Part shown: positions 45,677-53,161 of the stretch, piece after piece
Layout: each line of letters begins with the position of its first letter
How positions within the stretch are numbered: the stretch's first letter is position 1
Assembly (NCBI GenBank): GCA_019456255.1
Contig: VRUG01000013.1
Location: forward strand, 38,580 to 102,579
Source: Planctomycetota bacterium
Lineage (GTDB): Bacteria; Planctomycetota; Phycisphaerae; Sedimentisphaerales; Anaerobacaceae
Direction: 5' to 3'
Length of the DNA: 64,000 bases
Notes under the pieces: model-generated
The model's input: only the letters and a program-made list of their open reading frames with translations
What the model was told of the DNA's origin: nothing
Database searches by the model: none
Program-made: the position numbers and the translations under genes

Positions 45677-45719
45677 AAAAAGGGCTGACCCGCGTTAGCA
45701 TGCTTTGCATGGTCAGCCC
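45677..45719 (-). terminator. Intrinsic terminator between major pilin and minor pilins
   Basis: A perfect 9-bp stem (GGGCTGACC/GGTCAGCCC, 45719-45711 with 45690-45682) holds a smaller inner hairpin (ATGC-AAA-GCAT). It is followed on the minus strand by a U-run (45681-45677). It lies 78 bases after the major pilin stop and 9 bases before the PilV-like ATG. It probably limits minor pilin expression. Confidence 0.7.
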
Positions 45720-45796
45720 ATATATTCTAAACCTGTGCATGTTAATCACCACAGGGCTTCTTCGCCGTCCAAGTTACGGCAAGTATTATCCAATTT

Positions 45797-46234
45797 CTAC
45801 CAAGTCGCGTGGCCTGTACTATCAGCCTGGAAATAACCTGTAGCTGTGTTCCAGTGCCATCCAGTAAGGTTGGTACTACCAGTAGCAGCAGCTGCTTCAG
45901 TAATAGTGTTAAAGCCATTGAAAGGATTGGTCGGAATAGCCTGCAGATATGGTCCATAAGTAGAACCAGCTTTTAGGCCGGCAACATCTGTTGTACCTGT
46001 CATAGCTTCGGTAAACGAAGTACCAGTACCAGCACCTGGTAAAGCATCGGTATGCTGGACCTTGTACAGCTCAATCTGCGAACGAATAGTTTGCAGATCC
46101 GCTCTCAAGCTTGAATCTTTTGCCTGACTGCTGGCATCACTAAATTGCGGTATAACAATAGCCGCAAGAATACCCAGGATGACAACCACAATCAATATTT
46201 CTACTAATGTAAAACCACTTCTTTTAGTCCTCAT
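45797..46234 (-). CDS. Major pilin / GspG-like pseudopilin
   Basis: The 145-residue prepilin is the first gene of the pilus locus. A short leader MRTKRSG is followed by FTLVEILIVVVILGILAAIV with Glu+5, the classic type III signal. The body has RADLQTIRSQIELYKVQH and a C-terminal YLQAIPTNPFNG pattern that resembles PulG/GspG-type pseudopilins. I chose ATG 46234 because AAGGAG lies 7 bases before it; a longer frame adds 33 residues unlike any pilin leader. The terminator just downstream suggests that this gene is expressed much more than the others, as is usual for a main pilin. Confidence 0.88.
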   Translation of the reverse strand: MRTKRSGFTLVEILIVVVILGILAAIVIPQFSDASSQAKDSSLRADLQTIRSQIELYKVQHTDALPGAGTGTSFTEAMTGTTDVAGLKAGSTYGPYLQAIPTNPFNGFNTITEAAAATGSTNLTGWHWNTATGYFQADSTGHATW

Positions 46235-46761
46235 CTTTGTGCTCCTTTTCTTTTTCTGTGTGACCAAGTTAATTTTCTTACGATAAAAATTTTCTAAATC
46301 ATCAAATTCAGTACAATTGAGCCATCGACTCAAATTGTTTACAACTTAACTTTCCGCATATTCAAAACAGCCTTTAAAATTCAAACTCCATTAGGCCTCT
46401 AAAACAACCGAGTCCTATAACCTCGCCCATCTGCTGTTATCAACGGGCTCAAGGCTCTATGTAAACCATAGGAAAGAAAGTTTGTGATGCCAAATTGCAG
46501 TTGAAAAATAATCACTTTATATATCAGGAGATACGTCTTATCCGCCGGTAATATCATATGCTAAACAACAGCTAAGACAGGCTGGAGCAATTTAATTTTT
46601 CGTGCTCGCTTTATGTCTATTGCGGCTTCGGCTGGCGGCATCAGATTTACTCGCAATATTTCAATATTGCTGTGCAATCTTCTTTGCCAACCTCGTCCTC
46701 ATGGCGGCCTAAATGCGAACAGAAAATAGTAAAGTGCTCTAATTAAACAGATGAAGTGACA
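46235..46761. other. Region upstream of the major pilin
   Basis: These 527 bases between tsaE and the pilin hold the pilin leader and promoter. I found no strong -35/-10 or -24/-12 promoter. A perfect 8-bp inverted repeat (GCAATATT-TC-AATATTGC) lies at 46653-46670. It sits inside a 38-codon frame on the plus strand (46613-46729) that lacks a ribosome site. I do not call that frame a gene. Confidence 0.4.
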
Positions 46762-47208
46762 TCACAATACCATATGTTCAGGCGTGTTTTGAATAAGTAT
46801 ATTTCTTTGATTTTCTGTCAGATGTGAAAGAGAAATTTGAATAAAATTTATGCCTTTTAGCGCAGAGATTATTTTATCGGCCCATTCAATAAGGACCACT
46901 GAATCCGGGCGACAAAAATCATCGAAGCCTATTTTATCAAATTCCTCTGTGGAATTTAGCCTGTATGCATCTATATGATAGATATCGAGTCTCGCGGCGT
47001 ATTCGTTTACGATAACAAATGTTGGGCTGTTAACCTGTGTGCTGTCTTTGGCGCCTGCGCCAGCAGCGATACCTTTAATAAGATGCGTTTTTCCGCTGCC
47101 TAATGGGCCGATAATTGCAAAGACCTCGCCTCCTTTTAATTGGGCCCCTATCTTATTGCCAATCTCTATTGTTTGGTCAGTTGACTCTGAAACGATATCA
47201 AAATCCAT
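46762..47208 (-). CDS. tsaE: tRNA t6A biosynthesis ATPase TsaE
   Basis: TsaE is the P-loop ATPase that supports TsaB/TsaD in making N6-threonylcarbamoyladenosine at position 37 of ANN-decoding tRNAs. The 148-residue protein has Walker A GPLGSGKTHLIKGIA, the Thr-rich SPTFVIVNEY motif, the DAYRL segment and VLIEWADKI. The length is normal. It lies 2 bases after thiL, so it ends the argH-thiL-tsaE unit. The Sua5 domain for the first step of the same pathway is also in this window (51.5 kb); TsaB and TsaD are not. Confidence 0.93.
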   Translation of the reverse strand: MDFDIVSESTDQTIEIGNKIGAQLKGGEVFAIIGPLGSGKTHLIKGIAAGAGAKDSTQVNSPTFVIVNEYAARLDIYHIDAYRLNSTEEFDKIGFDDFCRPDSVVLIEWADKIISALKGINFIQISLSHLTENQRNILIQNTPEHMVL

Positions 47209-47210
47209 AA

Positions 47211-48134
47211 TTAATCCTTTAGATGTTCATAGCCTCCAGGGGGCAAATCAGTAATTAGGCCTTGGTCATTTTTGATTTGCATTTTGCCGGAATCTGTAAT
47301 TAGGCCGATTTCGGTTATCGCTGTCGGGTGGTCCCATTTGTCAGACAATATTTTAAACTCACTTTTTGTAAGAGTGAAAAGCAATTCAAAGTCTTCACCA
47401 TCATTTAAGGCTGCGTTAAGAGGGTCGGTTTTTTGTAAGGCTTGTTTTGATATTGGAATTTGCCGAGCATTAATAACAGCCCCTACATTTGATTGCGTGC
47501 AGATACGGTAGAGGTCCGATGTCAGGCCATCACTAATATCTATCATGGAACTTAGCTCGGCGATTTCAGTAATTTTTAGCGCTTCTTCAACTCTCGGTGT
47601 AAACGTAAGGTGCCTGCCCAAATCAGAGCCACCCAAAGAACCGGTAACACAAATAACGTCGCCGACTTTGGCACCGGTGCGAGTTACAGGTTTTGAATTT
47701 GCGGGTTTGCTGATCATAGCAACGGAAATCGCGAAGGGCTGTTGATTTTTCCATGCTGTGATGTCACCGCCAATAAGTTTGCAGTTAAATTTGTCACCAG
47801 CCTGGCCAATACCGGCGTGGAGCTGCTTTAGATGGCCCGAATCGAAATCGTTTGGCAAAGCGACACTGACAACGGCAGCGAGGGGTATCGTCGCCATAGC
47901 GGCACAATCACTTAGGCTAACAGCCATCGCTTTGTAGCCGACCTGAGTGATAGTTGTTTTTTGCAGGTCGAAATGGACACCGTCAAGGAGCATATCGGTC
48001 GTGACAAGTACCGATGTGTCGCTGTTTAAGTTGATCTGCGCCATATCGTCACCGATACCAATTGGGAAATCCTCGGGTGATAAATTGCTTTGCTGTTTGA
48101 ACCATGACGTTATTTTATCTTCTGCGTTGGTCAT
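47211..48134 (-). CDS. thiL: Thiamine-monophosphate kinase
   Basis: ThiL phosphorylates thiamine monophosphate to the active cofactor thiamine diphosphate. The 307-residue protein has the PurM-like fold with the IGDDMAQI metal site, [22 protein letters not shown] and [11 protein letters not shown] motifs, and the end motif [10 protein letters not shown] chose ATG 48134, which overlaps the argH stop by 4 bases (ATGA), over an upstream ATT/TTG-type start. It is co-transcribed with argH and tsaE, although the three pathways are unrelated. Confidence 0.93.
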   Translation of the reverse strand: MTNAEDKITSWFKQQSNLSPEDFPIGIGDDMAQINLNSDTSVLVTTDMLLDGVHFDLQKTTITQVGYKAMAVSLSDCAAMATIPLAAVVSVALPNDFDSGHLKQLHAGIGQAGDKFNCKLIGGDITAWKNQQPFAISVAMISKPANSKPVTRTGAKVGDVICVTGSLGGSDLGRHLTFTPRVEEALKITEIAELSSMIDISDGLTSDLYRICTQSNVGAVINARQIPISKQALQKTDPLNAALNDGEDFELLFTLTKSEFKILSDKWDHPTAITEIGLITDSGKMQIKNDQGLITDLPPGGYEHLKD

Positions 48135-49519
48135 CGTTTTGCCAGCAGTTTTTTCCAATGTGCAATTTGCTTTTTCGCCTGTTTTGGTCCCGGCGCGCCG
48201 GGTGTATTGAACTTGCGTACAACATTTTCAGCAGAGAGTGACTTGTAGACGTCTTTGTCGAAGCTCTTAGAGTATTTTTTAAACTCACTTAATTTAATGT
48301 CAGCCAGTTTTTTGTTTTGTTTTTCACAAGCAGCGACAATGCTTCCGACAATCCCGTGAGCCTGACGAAAAGCAGTGCCCTTCCCAACAAGGTATTCCGC
48401 CAGAGAGGTAGCATCGAGATAGCCTATATCCAAACCGGCAGCAATTTTCTTGGTATTGAATTTCGTATTAGAGACGATAGCTGAAACTACATCCAGAGAA
48501 GCGTTGATGGTATCAGAGGCACTGAAAATGTGCACCTTGTCCTCCTGCAGGTCACGATTATATCCTGTAGGCTGAGCCTTTAAAATTGTAAGCATCGCCA
48601 TAAGCGAACCGTAAACAGTTCCAGTCTTCCCACGAACCAATTCAAGCAGGTCAGGGTTGCGTTTCTGGGGCATCATCGACGAAGATGTGCAGAAACTATC
48701 CGCGATTTTTATAAAGCCAAACTCTGCGGTAGAATAGATTATCCAGTCTTCTGCCAACTGTGAGAGATGAGCAGCAATGAGACTGCAATCAAAGATGAAC
48801 TCAGCGGCAAAATCGCGGTCACTAACGGCGTCGATACTGTTAGAACTCACCGCAGGAAAACCAAGTATCGCTGCGGTCTGCTTTGGGTCAATCGGCAGCG
48901 TTGAGCCTGTAATGGCACCGCTTCCCAAAGGCGAAACGTTTAGCAGCTTCGAGCAATTGCCCAGTCGAATGAAATCACGCTCAAGCTGCTCGACGAAACT
49001 AAGCAAATACGAGGCGATAGTACAAGGCTGGGCACGCTGGAGGTGAGTATACGCGGGCATAATATCCTCGGTATGCTTTGAAGCGAGCTTGACGAAAGCC
49101 TTTTGCGACAATGTAATCTTTGCCTGTATGACCTCAATCTGGTCACGCACCCAAAGTCGAATATCAGTTGCGACCTGGTCGTTTCGGCTTCGCCCGGTAT
49201 GAAGTTTTTTGCCGACGTCACCGATTTTCTTTATCAAGGCCGCTTCGACAGCCATATGAATATCTTCAAGTTCCTTGTCGAATTTGAACTTTCCTTTCTC
49301 GATCTGTTCGGCAATCTCAAGCAATGCGGTTTTCATCTTCTTGAATTCGGAGTTTGTGATTAGTTTTTGATTGGCGAGCATCTGCGCATGCGCAATCGAA
49401 CCGACAATGTCATATTTGTAAAGCCGCTTGTCAAAAGACAGTGACTCAACAAAATCGACAGTGACAGGGTCCGGTTTGGAATCTAACCGTTTTTCCCAGC
49501 TTTTCTTTGATTTCGCCAT
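48131..49519 (-). CDS. argH: Argininosuccinate lyase
   Basis: ArgH cleaves argininosuccinate to arginine and fumarate, the last step of arginine synthesis. The 462-residue protein of the fumarase/aspartase superfamily has the signature [12 protein letters not shown] with the catalytic Ser, [13 protein letters not shown] and the THLQRAQP region with the conserved His. The tetrameric helical bundle is complete. ATG 49519 has GGGAG about 8 bases upstream. It is the first gene of argH-thiL-tsaE; no other arg gene lies nearby. Confidence 0.96.
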   Translation of the reverse strand: MAKSKKSWEKRLDSKPDPVTVDFVESLSFDKRLYKYDIVGSIAHAQMLANQKLITNSEFKKMKTALLEIAEQIEKGKFKFDKELEDIHMAVEAALIKKIGDVGKKLHTGRSRNDQVATDIRLWVRDQIEVIQAKITLSQKAFVKLASKHTEDIMPAYTHLQRAQPCTIASYLLSFVEQLERDFIRLGNCSKLLNVSPLGSGAITGSTLPIDPKQTAAILGFPAVSSNSIDAVSDRDFAAEFIFDCSLIAAHLSQLAEDWIIYSTAEFGFIKIADSFCTSSSMMPQKRNPDLLELVRGKTGTVYGSLMAMLTILKAQPTGYNRDLQEDKVHIFSASDTINASLDVVSAIVSNTKFNTKKIAAGLDIGYLDATSLAEYLVGKGTAFRQAHGIVGSIVAACEKQNKKLADIKLSEFKKYSKSFDKDVYKSLSAENVVRKFNTPGAPGPKQAKKQIAHWKKLLAKR

Positions 49520-49642
49520 TTTCAAACTCCCGAAATATATCTCTTCTGCCGGTTATGATACGCAGTGGGCAAGTTTATGTCAAGGATGGCTAAAGATAGG
49601 CAGATGAGCTTTTGGGCTGACGCTAATGGGTGATTTTATGAA

Positions 49643-50140
49643 TCATTTTTTTAACGGTACCAATTTAGCGGTCATGCCAGCCAAGTCGGATATGACAACA
49701 TACGAGCTTGACAGCATCTTTCGCATGGAGGTTCCGGGATTAATGACTAAAGTTTTGTCAACTTTTTTGACAACAGGGTCGTGTGTATGTCCGTAAATGA
49801 CCATGTCATAGTCCCCTGTTTCGGTTATGGTATCCACAATATCAGGTCTGTGCGTCATATAGATTTGTCTGCCTTCTATCTTCCCGATATATTGCTGTTC
49901 GTGAATTTCACCGCCAAATTGTGATATTGTGTTTTTTAATTCAGCTTTCTCTCTATCACAATTACCGAATACTGCAATAAACTTTGCTGTGAGCAATTGG
50001 GCAAAACCCCTTGCCGCATTTGGCGACATAATATCGCCTGCGTGCAGGACATAGTCTACATTCTCGTCATTGAAGATATTAACAGCTTTTGCGATATTGG
50101 CATTGCTGTCATGGCTGTCACTTATAATACCAACTTTCAT
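49643..50140 (-). CDS. YfcE/MJ0936-type metallophosphoesterase
   Basis: The 165-residue protein has all the calcineurin-like metal motifs: ISDSHDSN, HAGDIM, GNCDRE, THRPD and YGHTHDP. Members of this family are phosphodiesterases, often of unknown substrate. I chose ATG 50140 because GGAGGTG stands just before it; a longer frame adds 7 residues. It is a single-gene unit, divergent from a small membrane protein gene. Confidence 0.9.
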   Translation of the reverse strand: MKVGIISDSHDSNANIAKAVNIFNDENVDYVLHAGDIMSPNAARGFAQLLTAKFIAVFGNCDREKAELKNTISQFGGEIHEQQYIGKIEGRQIYMTHRPDIVDTITETGDYDMVIYGHTHDPVVKKVDKTLVINPGTSMRKMLSSSYVVISDLAGMTAKLVPLKK

Positions 50141-50244
50141 TGCACCTCCTAATGCCCCCAAAGCGTCGTTTTGCCCAGTATATCCATATCTCCTATCTTG
50201 TCAAATCTAAAATTGGGTTGTAAGAGAGGAAAAGTGGGACTATT

Positions 50245-50490
50245 ATGAATGCTATGAAAATATTTGAACTTATTATTGCGGCGGCGGGCGGTATTTTGTT
50301 TTTAATATCAGCAATAGGCCATATTTACGTCAGAGCCCGCCTTAAACCTAAGGATTCAGAGCTTCAAGAATATTACTACGAATTCGAGAACCAGCATCCG
50401 GCAATGGTCAGATATACAAAGTGGTCAAGAATGACCTTCACCGGTGCTGTCGTCGGCGCACTGCTGATATTTTTGGCAACTGCCGTTTAA
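50245..50490 (+). CDS. Small two-helix membrane protein
   Basis: The 81-residue protein has two membrane helices (about 7-27 and 62-80) joined by a charged loop (KPKDSELQEYYYEFENQHPA). An AGAGG ribosome site lies before the ATG. I do not recognise a family. The hydrophobicity pattern and ribosome site support it as a real gene. It converges with the SAP-like gene 43 bases further on. Confidence 0.6.
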   Translation: MNAMKIFELIIAAAGGILFLISAIGHIYVRARLKPKDSELQEYYYEFENQHPAMVRYTKWSRMTFTGAVVGALLIFLATAV

Positions 50491-50533
50491 CCCCCCACTT
50501 ACGCGATACAAATGCATCCCCCCGAAGCCAAGT

Positions 50534-50725
50534 CTACAAAAGATTTACTTTCATGCAATCGCGTATAAAGCAACAGTCACTGTTCCGGCATTTTCCGCCT
50601 GACCTTCCAAAGCACGGCGCATAGCCTTCAGCGACCTGTACAGCATGAATAAGTTCATTTTTTCTAAGTCTTCTTGGTGTAACCCTCAGATAACGAGCCT
50701 TTCTTTTAATTTCTGCAATAGTCAT
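50534..50725 (-). CDS. Small SAP/Rho-N-like protein with a cysteine cluster
   Basis: The 63-residue protein has a SAP- or Rho-N-type helix-extended-helix (MTIAEIKRKARYLRVTPRRL then KNELIHAVQVAEG), a fold that usually binds nucleic acid. A cysteine group follows (CFGRSGGKC, DCC and a final DC), which may bind zinc. The pattern matches short conserved proteins in other environmental bacteria, whose function I do not know. I chose ATG 50725 because a GGGGG ribosome site lies between it and an ATG five codons upstream. Confidence 0.65.
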   Translation of the reverse strand: MTIAEIKRKARYLRVTPRRLRKNELIHAVQVAEGYAPCFGRSGGKCRNSDCCFIRDCMKVNLL

Positions 50726-50860
50726 GTTTTGCCCCCACATTTTTTTTTACACTGCGATTAAGTATTTGCAATTTTTTTGCAGCATCAGCCTATAAGACTT
50801 AATTTGCTATTAAGCTCAAAGCTTCGCCCCCATTAATTATGTAGATCCGGCGGTTAAACG

Positions 50861-51175
50861 TTATTCAAATTCGACAGCGACACCAATAGTAGCGTCGTTA
50901 AAAATATTTGAGCGTTCAACTCTAACTACTTTGCCTGTTTTAATTCTTGCAAACTGGCCTTTTTCCTCTGCCAAATCCGATGTTCTTGGAAAATTAACTT
51001 CCAGTATGTTTCCATCTTTTAGCGGCGTAGTCATAGGTAGTGAAATAAAGACACCATTTTTGCTAATGTTTGAGCTTCTTCCATTAAAGAACCTGTTTGC
51101 CTGCGGCAACCAAACACTCACTGGCCAGGAAAGGTCAGTTCTCGTGTCGTTTCTGTGCTCAACTAAAGTTTCCAT
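50861..51175 (-). CDS. PilZ-domain protein
   Basis: The 104-residue protein is a single PilZ domain, the common c-di-GMP receptor. Both binding motifs are present: RNDTR (the R-x-x-x-R motif, about 8-12) and NISKNG (the D/N-x-S-x-x-G motif). It should therefore bind c-di-GMP. It stands alone in a single-gene unit 5 kb from the pilus locus and may link the second messenger with motility, attachment or polysaccharide production. Confidence 0.88.
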   Translation of the reverse strand: METLVEHRNDTRTDLSWPVSVWLPQANRFFNGRSSNISKNGVFISLPMTTPLKDGNILEVNFPRTSDLAEEKGQFARIKTGKVVRVERSNIFNDATIGVAVEFE

Positions 51176-51494
51176 AACTTGATCTCCATTATTTTATTTC
51201 GTTCCTTCAGTTGAAAGTGTTATCGGTAATGTTAAGATGGGGGGATTAGCGTAATTGGGGAATTTATTCAGTATTCCACAATTTTTTTGCTTTTTTGGTG
51301 TTATTTTCACGCATGGAGGATTTTATCGGCCTTTGGTCTCCTAAAAATTTGATTGGCGGGACGTGTTTTTGCCTAAATTAACATTTATATTGTATATTCA
51401 CGAAGTTGGTCTACATCAGAAAGTTCAGTCATCTTTCAATTACAAGGTAAGTATCTTGCGGTTTTTCATGATTTTCTGTATGTTTTAAGCTCAT
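51176..51494. other. Divergent intergenic region, pilZ / sua5-ywlE
   Basis: These 319 bases lie between divergent genes. They must hold both promoters. The sequence is A+T-rich; a TTAACA and TATATT lie near 51376-51397 on the plus strand but the spacing is poor. I see no gene or RNA. Confidence 0.45.
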
Positions 51495-52613
51495 ATGAAT
51501 ACAAAGGTTATAAAACTTGATTCATCTAATCTCGAACCTGGTCAAATCGACGAGGCGGCAAAGATAATAGATTGCGGCGGACTCGTTGGTTTTCCGACAG
51601 AGACGGTGTACGGCATTGCCTGCCAGGCAACACCGGAGGCATTAGATAAACTTGACAAGATTAAGGGCAGAAGCGGTGAAAAGTACTATACTCTGCATAT
51701 AAGCCAAAAATCTGATGTGGAAAAATATGTACCTCATTTAGGTTTGATTGGTCAAAAACTGATTAGTAAGTGCTGGCCCGGCCCTTTGACGATAGTTTTT
51801 GAGTTAGATGACGAGCAAATAGAACAGCAGCGAAACAGCCTTGAACAGGGAGTTTTTGAAAGCCTTTATAAGAACAACTCCATAGGAATCCGGTGTCCGA
51901 GTGAAATTATTGCCTCGGTACTGCTTAGAAAAACGAAAAGCGCGGTTGTAGCACCCAGTGCAAATATCACCGGCGATGAGCCTGCAGTGAATGCAGAGCA
52001 GGTCCTTGGCAGGTTTGAAGGTAAAATAGATATGTTGCTGGATGGGGGGGCCTGCAAATACAAAAAAAGCAGTACAGTAGTGAAAATAGGGCTCCAAGGG
52101 TTGAATATCCAGCGGGAAGGAGTATATAGTAAGGAAGAATTGGAGGAGTTATCCAAAGTGAAATTTTTGATCGTTTGTACCGGAAATACCTGCCGAAGCC
52201 CAATGGCAGAAGGATTGTTCAAAAAATACTTAGCAGAAAAATTGTGTTGCGAGGTTGACCAGTTGGACAAAAAAGGTTATAAGATAAGTTCAGCTGGCAC
52301 TATGGGCCTGGTAGGCGTAGAGGCGAGCGGAGAGGCGATACAAGCATGTGCGGTCAAGGGAGTTGATATAAAATCGCACAAAAGCACAGCGATAAGTCAA
52401 TCGCTGATTGGTGAAAGTGATTTTATATTCACGTTGACCCAATCGCATCTCAACCAGATTGTTGGGCTCGGCCCGGAATCGAAAAGTAAATGTCAGTTGC
52501 TGGCCCAGGGAGATATACCCGACCCGATAGGCCAAACTCAGGAAGTTTATGACAGTTGTGCGAATATTATCGAGACAGCTGTAAGAAAAAGAATAGGTGA
52601 GCTTTTAATATGA
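51495..52613 (+). CDS. Sua5/YrdC threonylcarbamoyl-AMP synthase fused to a YwlE-type phosphatase
   Basis: The 372-residue protein joins two enzymes. Residues 1-205 form a YrdC/Sua5 domain (GFPTETVYGIACQA, KGRSGEKYYTLHIS, WPGPLTIVFE, SANITG) that makes threonylcarbamoyl-AMP for tRNA t6A. Residues 222-372 form a low-molecular-weight phosphatase with the P-loop CTGNTCRS (Cys228 to Ser235) and the acid loop DIPDPIG. Thr232 in the P-loop matches the Thr that marks protein-arginine phosphatases such as YwlE; tyrosine phosphatases have Ile there. In Bacillus these functions lie in ywlC, ywlE and ywlF, and rpiB (ywlF) follows here too. The fusion and arginine specificity are inferred from sequence. 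Confidence 0.9.
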   Translation: MNTKVIKLDSSNLEPGQIDEAAKIIDCGGLVGFPTETVYGIACQATPEALDKLDKIKGRSGEKYYTLHISQKSDVEKYVPHLGLIGQKLISKCWPGPLTIVFELDDEQIEQQRNSLEQGVFESLYKNNSIGIRCPSEIIASVLLRKTKSAVVAPSANITGDEPAVNAEQVLGRFEGKIDMLLDGGACKYKKSSTVVKIGLQGLNIQREGVYSKEELEELSKVKFLIVCTGNTCRSPMAEGLFKKYLAEKLCCEVDQLDKKGYKISSAGTMGLVGVEASGEAIQACAVKGVDIKSHKSTAISQSLIGESDFIFTLTQSHLNQIVGLGPESKSKCQLLAQGDIPDPIGQTQEVYDSCANIIETAVRKRIGELLI

Positions 52614-53086
52614 AAATAGTAGTAGGCAGTGACCATCGCGGTTTCGAAGCCAAACAACAAATTAAGAATATAGTCTCTCAGCTCGGCCATGAGTGCATCG
52701 ATATCGGTACAACTGACAACAATCCCGTGGACTATCCGGACCCCGCATACTTAGCGGCAAAGGCGGTCTCTGAGGATAATGCTGACCGCGCGATTCTGGT
52801 CTGCGGCACAGGTATCGGGATGAGTATCACAGCTAATAAGGTAAAGGGGATTCGAGCGGCACTTTGTCACGATGAATTGAGTGCACAAATATCGCGGCAT
52901 CATAATGACGCCAATGTTCTTTGTGTATCTGGTGACTTGATAGGCGAGGTATTGCTTCGCAAGATAGTCGAGGTTTGGCTTTCTACGGAGTTTAACGGAG
53001 GCAGACATCAGCGAAGAGTCAAAAAGATAACAGCGATTGAAGAGGGCAGAGAGCCGAAAGAAGTGACAAATAATAACGGTCAGTAA
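52610..53086 (+). CDS. rpiB: Ribose-5-phosphate isomerase B
   Basis: RpiB interconverts ribose 5-phosphate and ribulose 5-phosphate. The 158-residue protein has the family opening VVGSDHRGFEAKQQI, the catalytic-Cys motif LVCGTGIGMSITANK and the HNDANVLCVSGD segment. Some members act on other aldoses. It overlaps the sua5-ywlE gene by 4 bases (ATGA), so both are translated together. An intrinsic terminator ends the unit 27 bases after its stop. Confidence 0.94.
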   Translation: MKIVVGSDHRGFEAKQQIKNIVSQLGHECIDIGTTDNNPVDYPDPAYLAAKAVSEDNADRAILVCGTGIGMSITANKVKGIRAALCHDELSAQISRHHNDANVLCVSGDLIGEVLLRKIVEVWLSTEFNGGRHQRRVKKITAIEEGREPKEVTNNNGQ

Positions 53087-53112
53087 GCTATAAAGTAACT
53101 TTAGAAATTTAA

Positions 53113-53148
53113 AAGGGCTGCTAAAAATTTAGCGGCCCTTATTTTTTT
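53113..53148 (+). terminator. Intrinsic terminator after rpiB
   Basis: A 13-bp stem (53113-53125 with 53128-53140, one G-U pair, AA loop) is followed by a run of seven T residues at 53142-53148. It closes the sua5-ywlE/rpiB unit. Its mirror A-run on the minus strand could also serve the convergent DUF4038 gene. Confidence 0.82.
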
Positions 53149-53161
53149 GTACATACAGGAT

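Noticed and set aside
45742..45957. 71-codon open frame overlapping the major pilin end
   Set aside because: It overlaps the pilin coding sequence in a different frame and has no leader, motif or ribosome site.
46470..46500. TGGCAT on the minus strand as a possible sigma54 -24 box for the pilin
   Set aside because: No GC doublet occurs 10 bases downstream, so the -12 element is missing.
46613..46729. 38-codon open frame on the plus strand upstream of the pilin
   Set aside because: There is no ribosome site, no known motif and it lies inside the probable promoter region; reported only as an observation.
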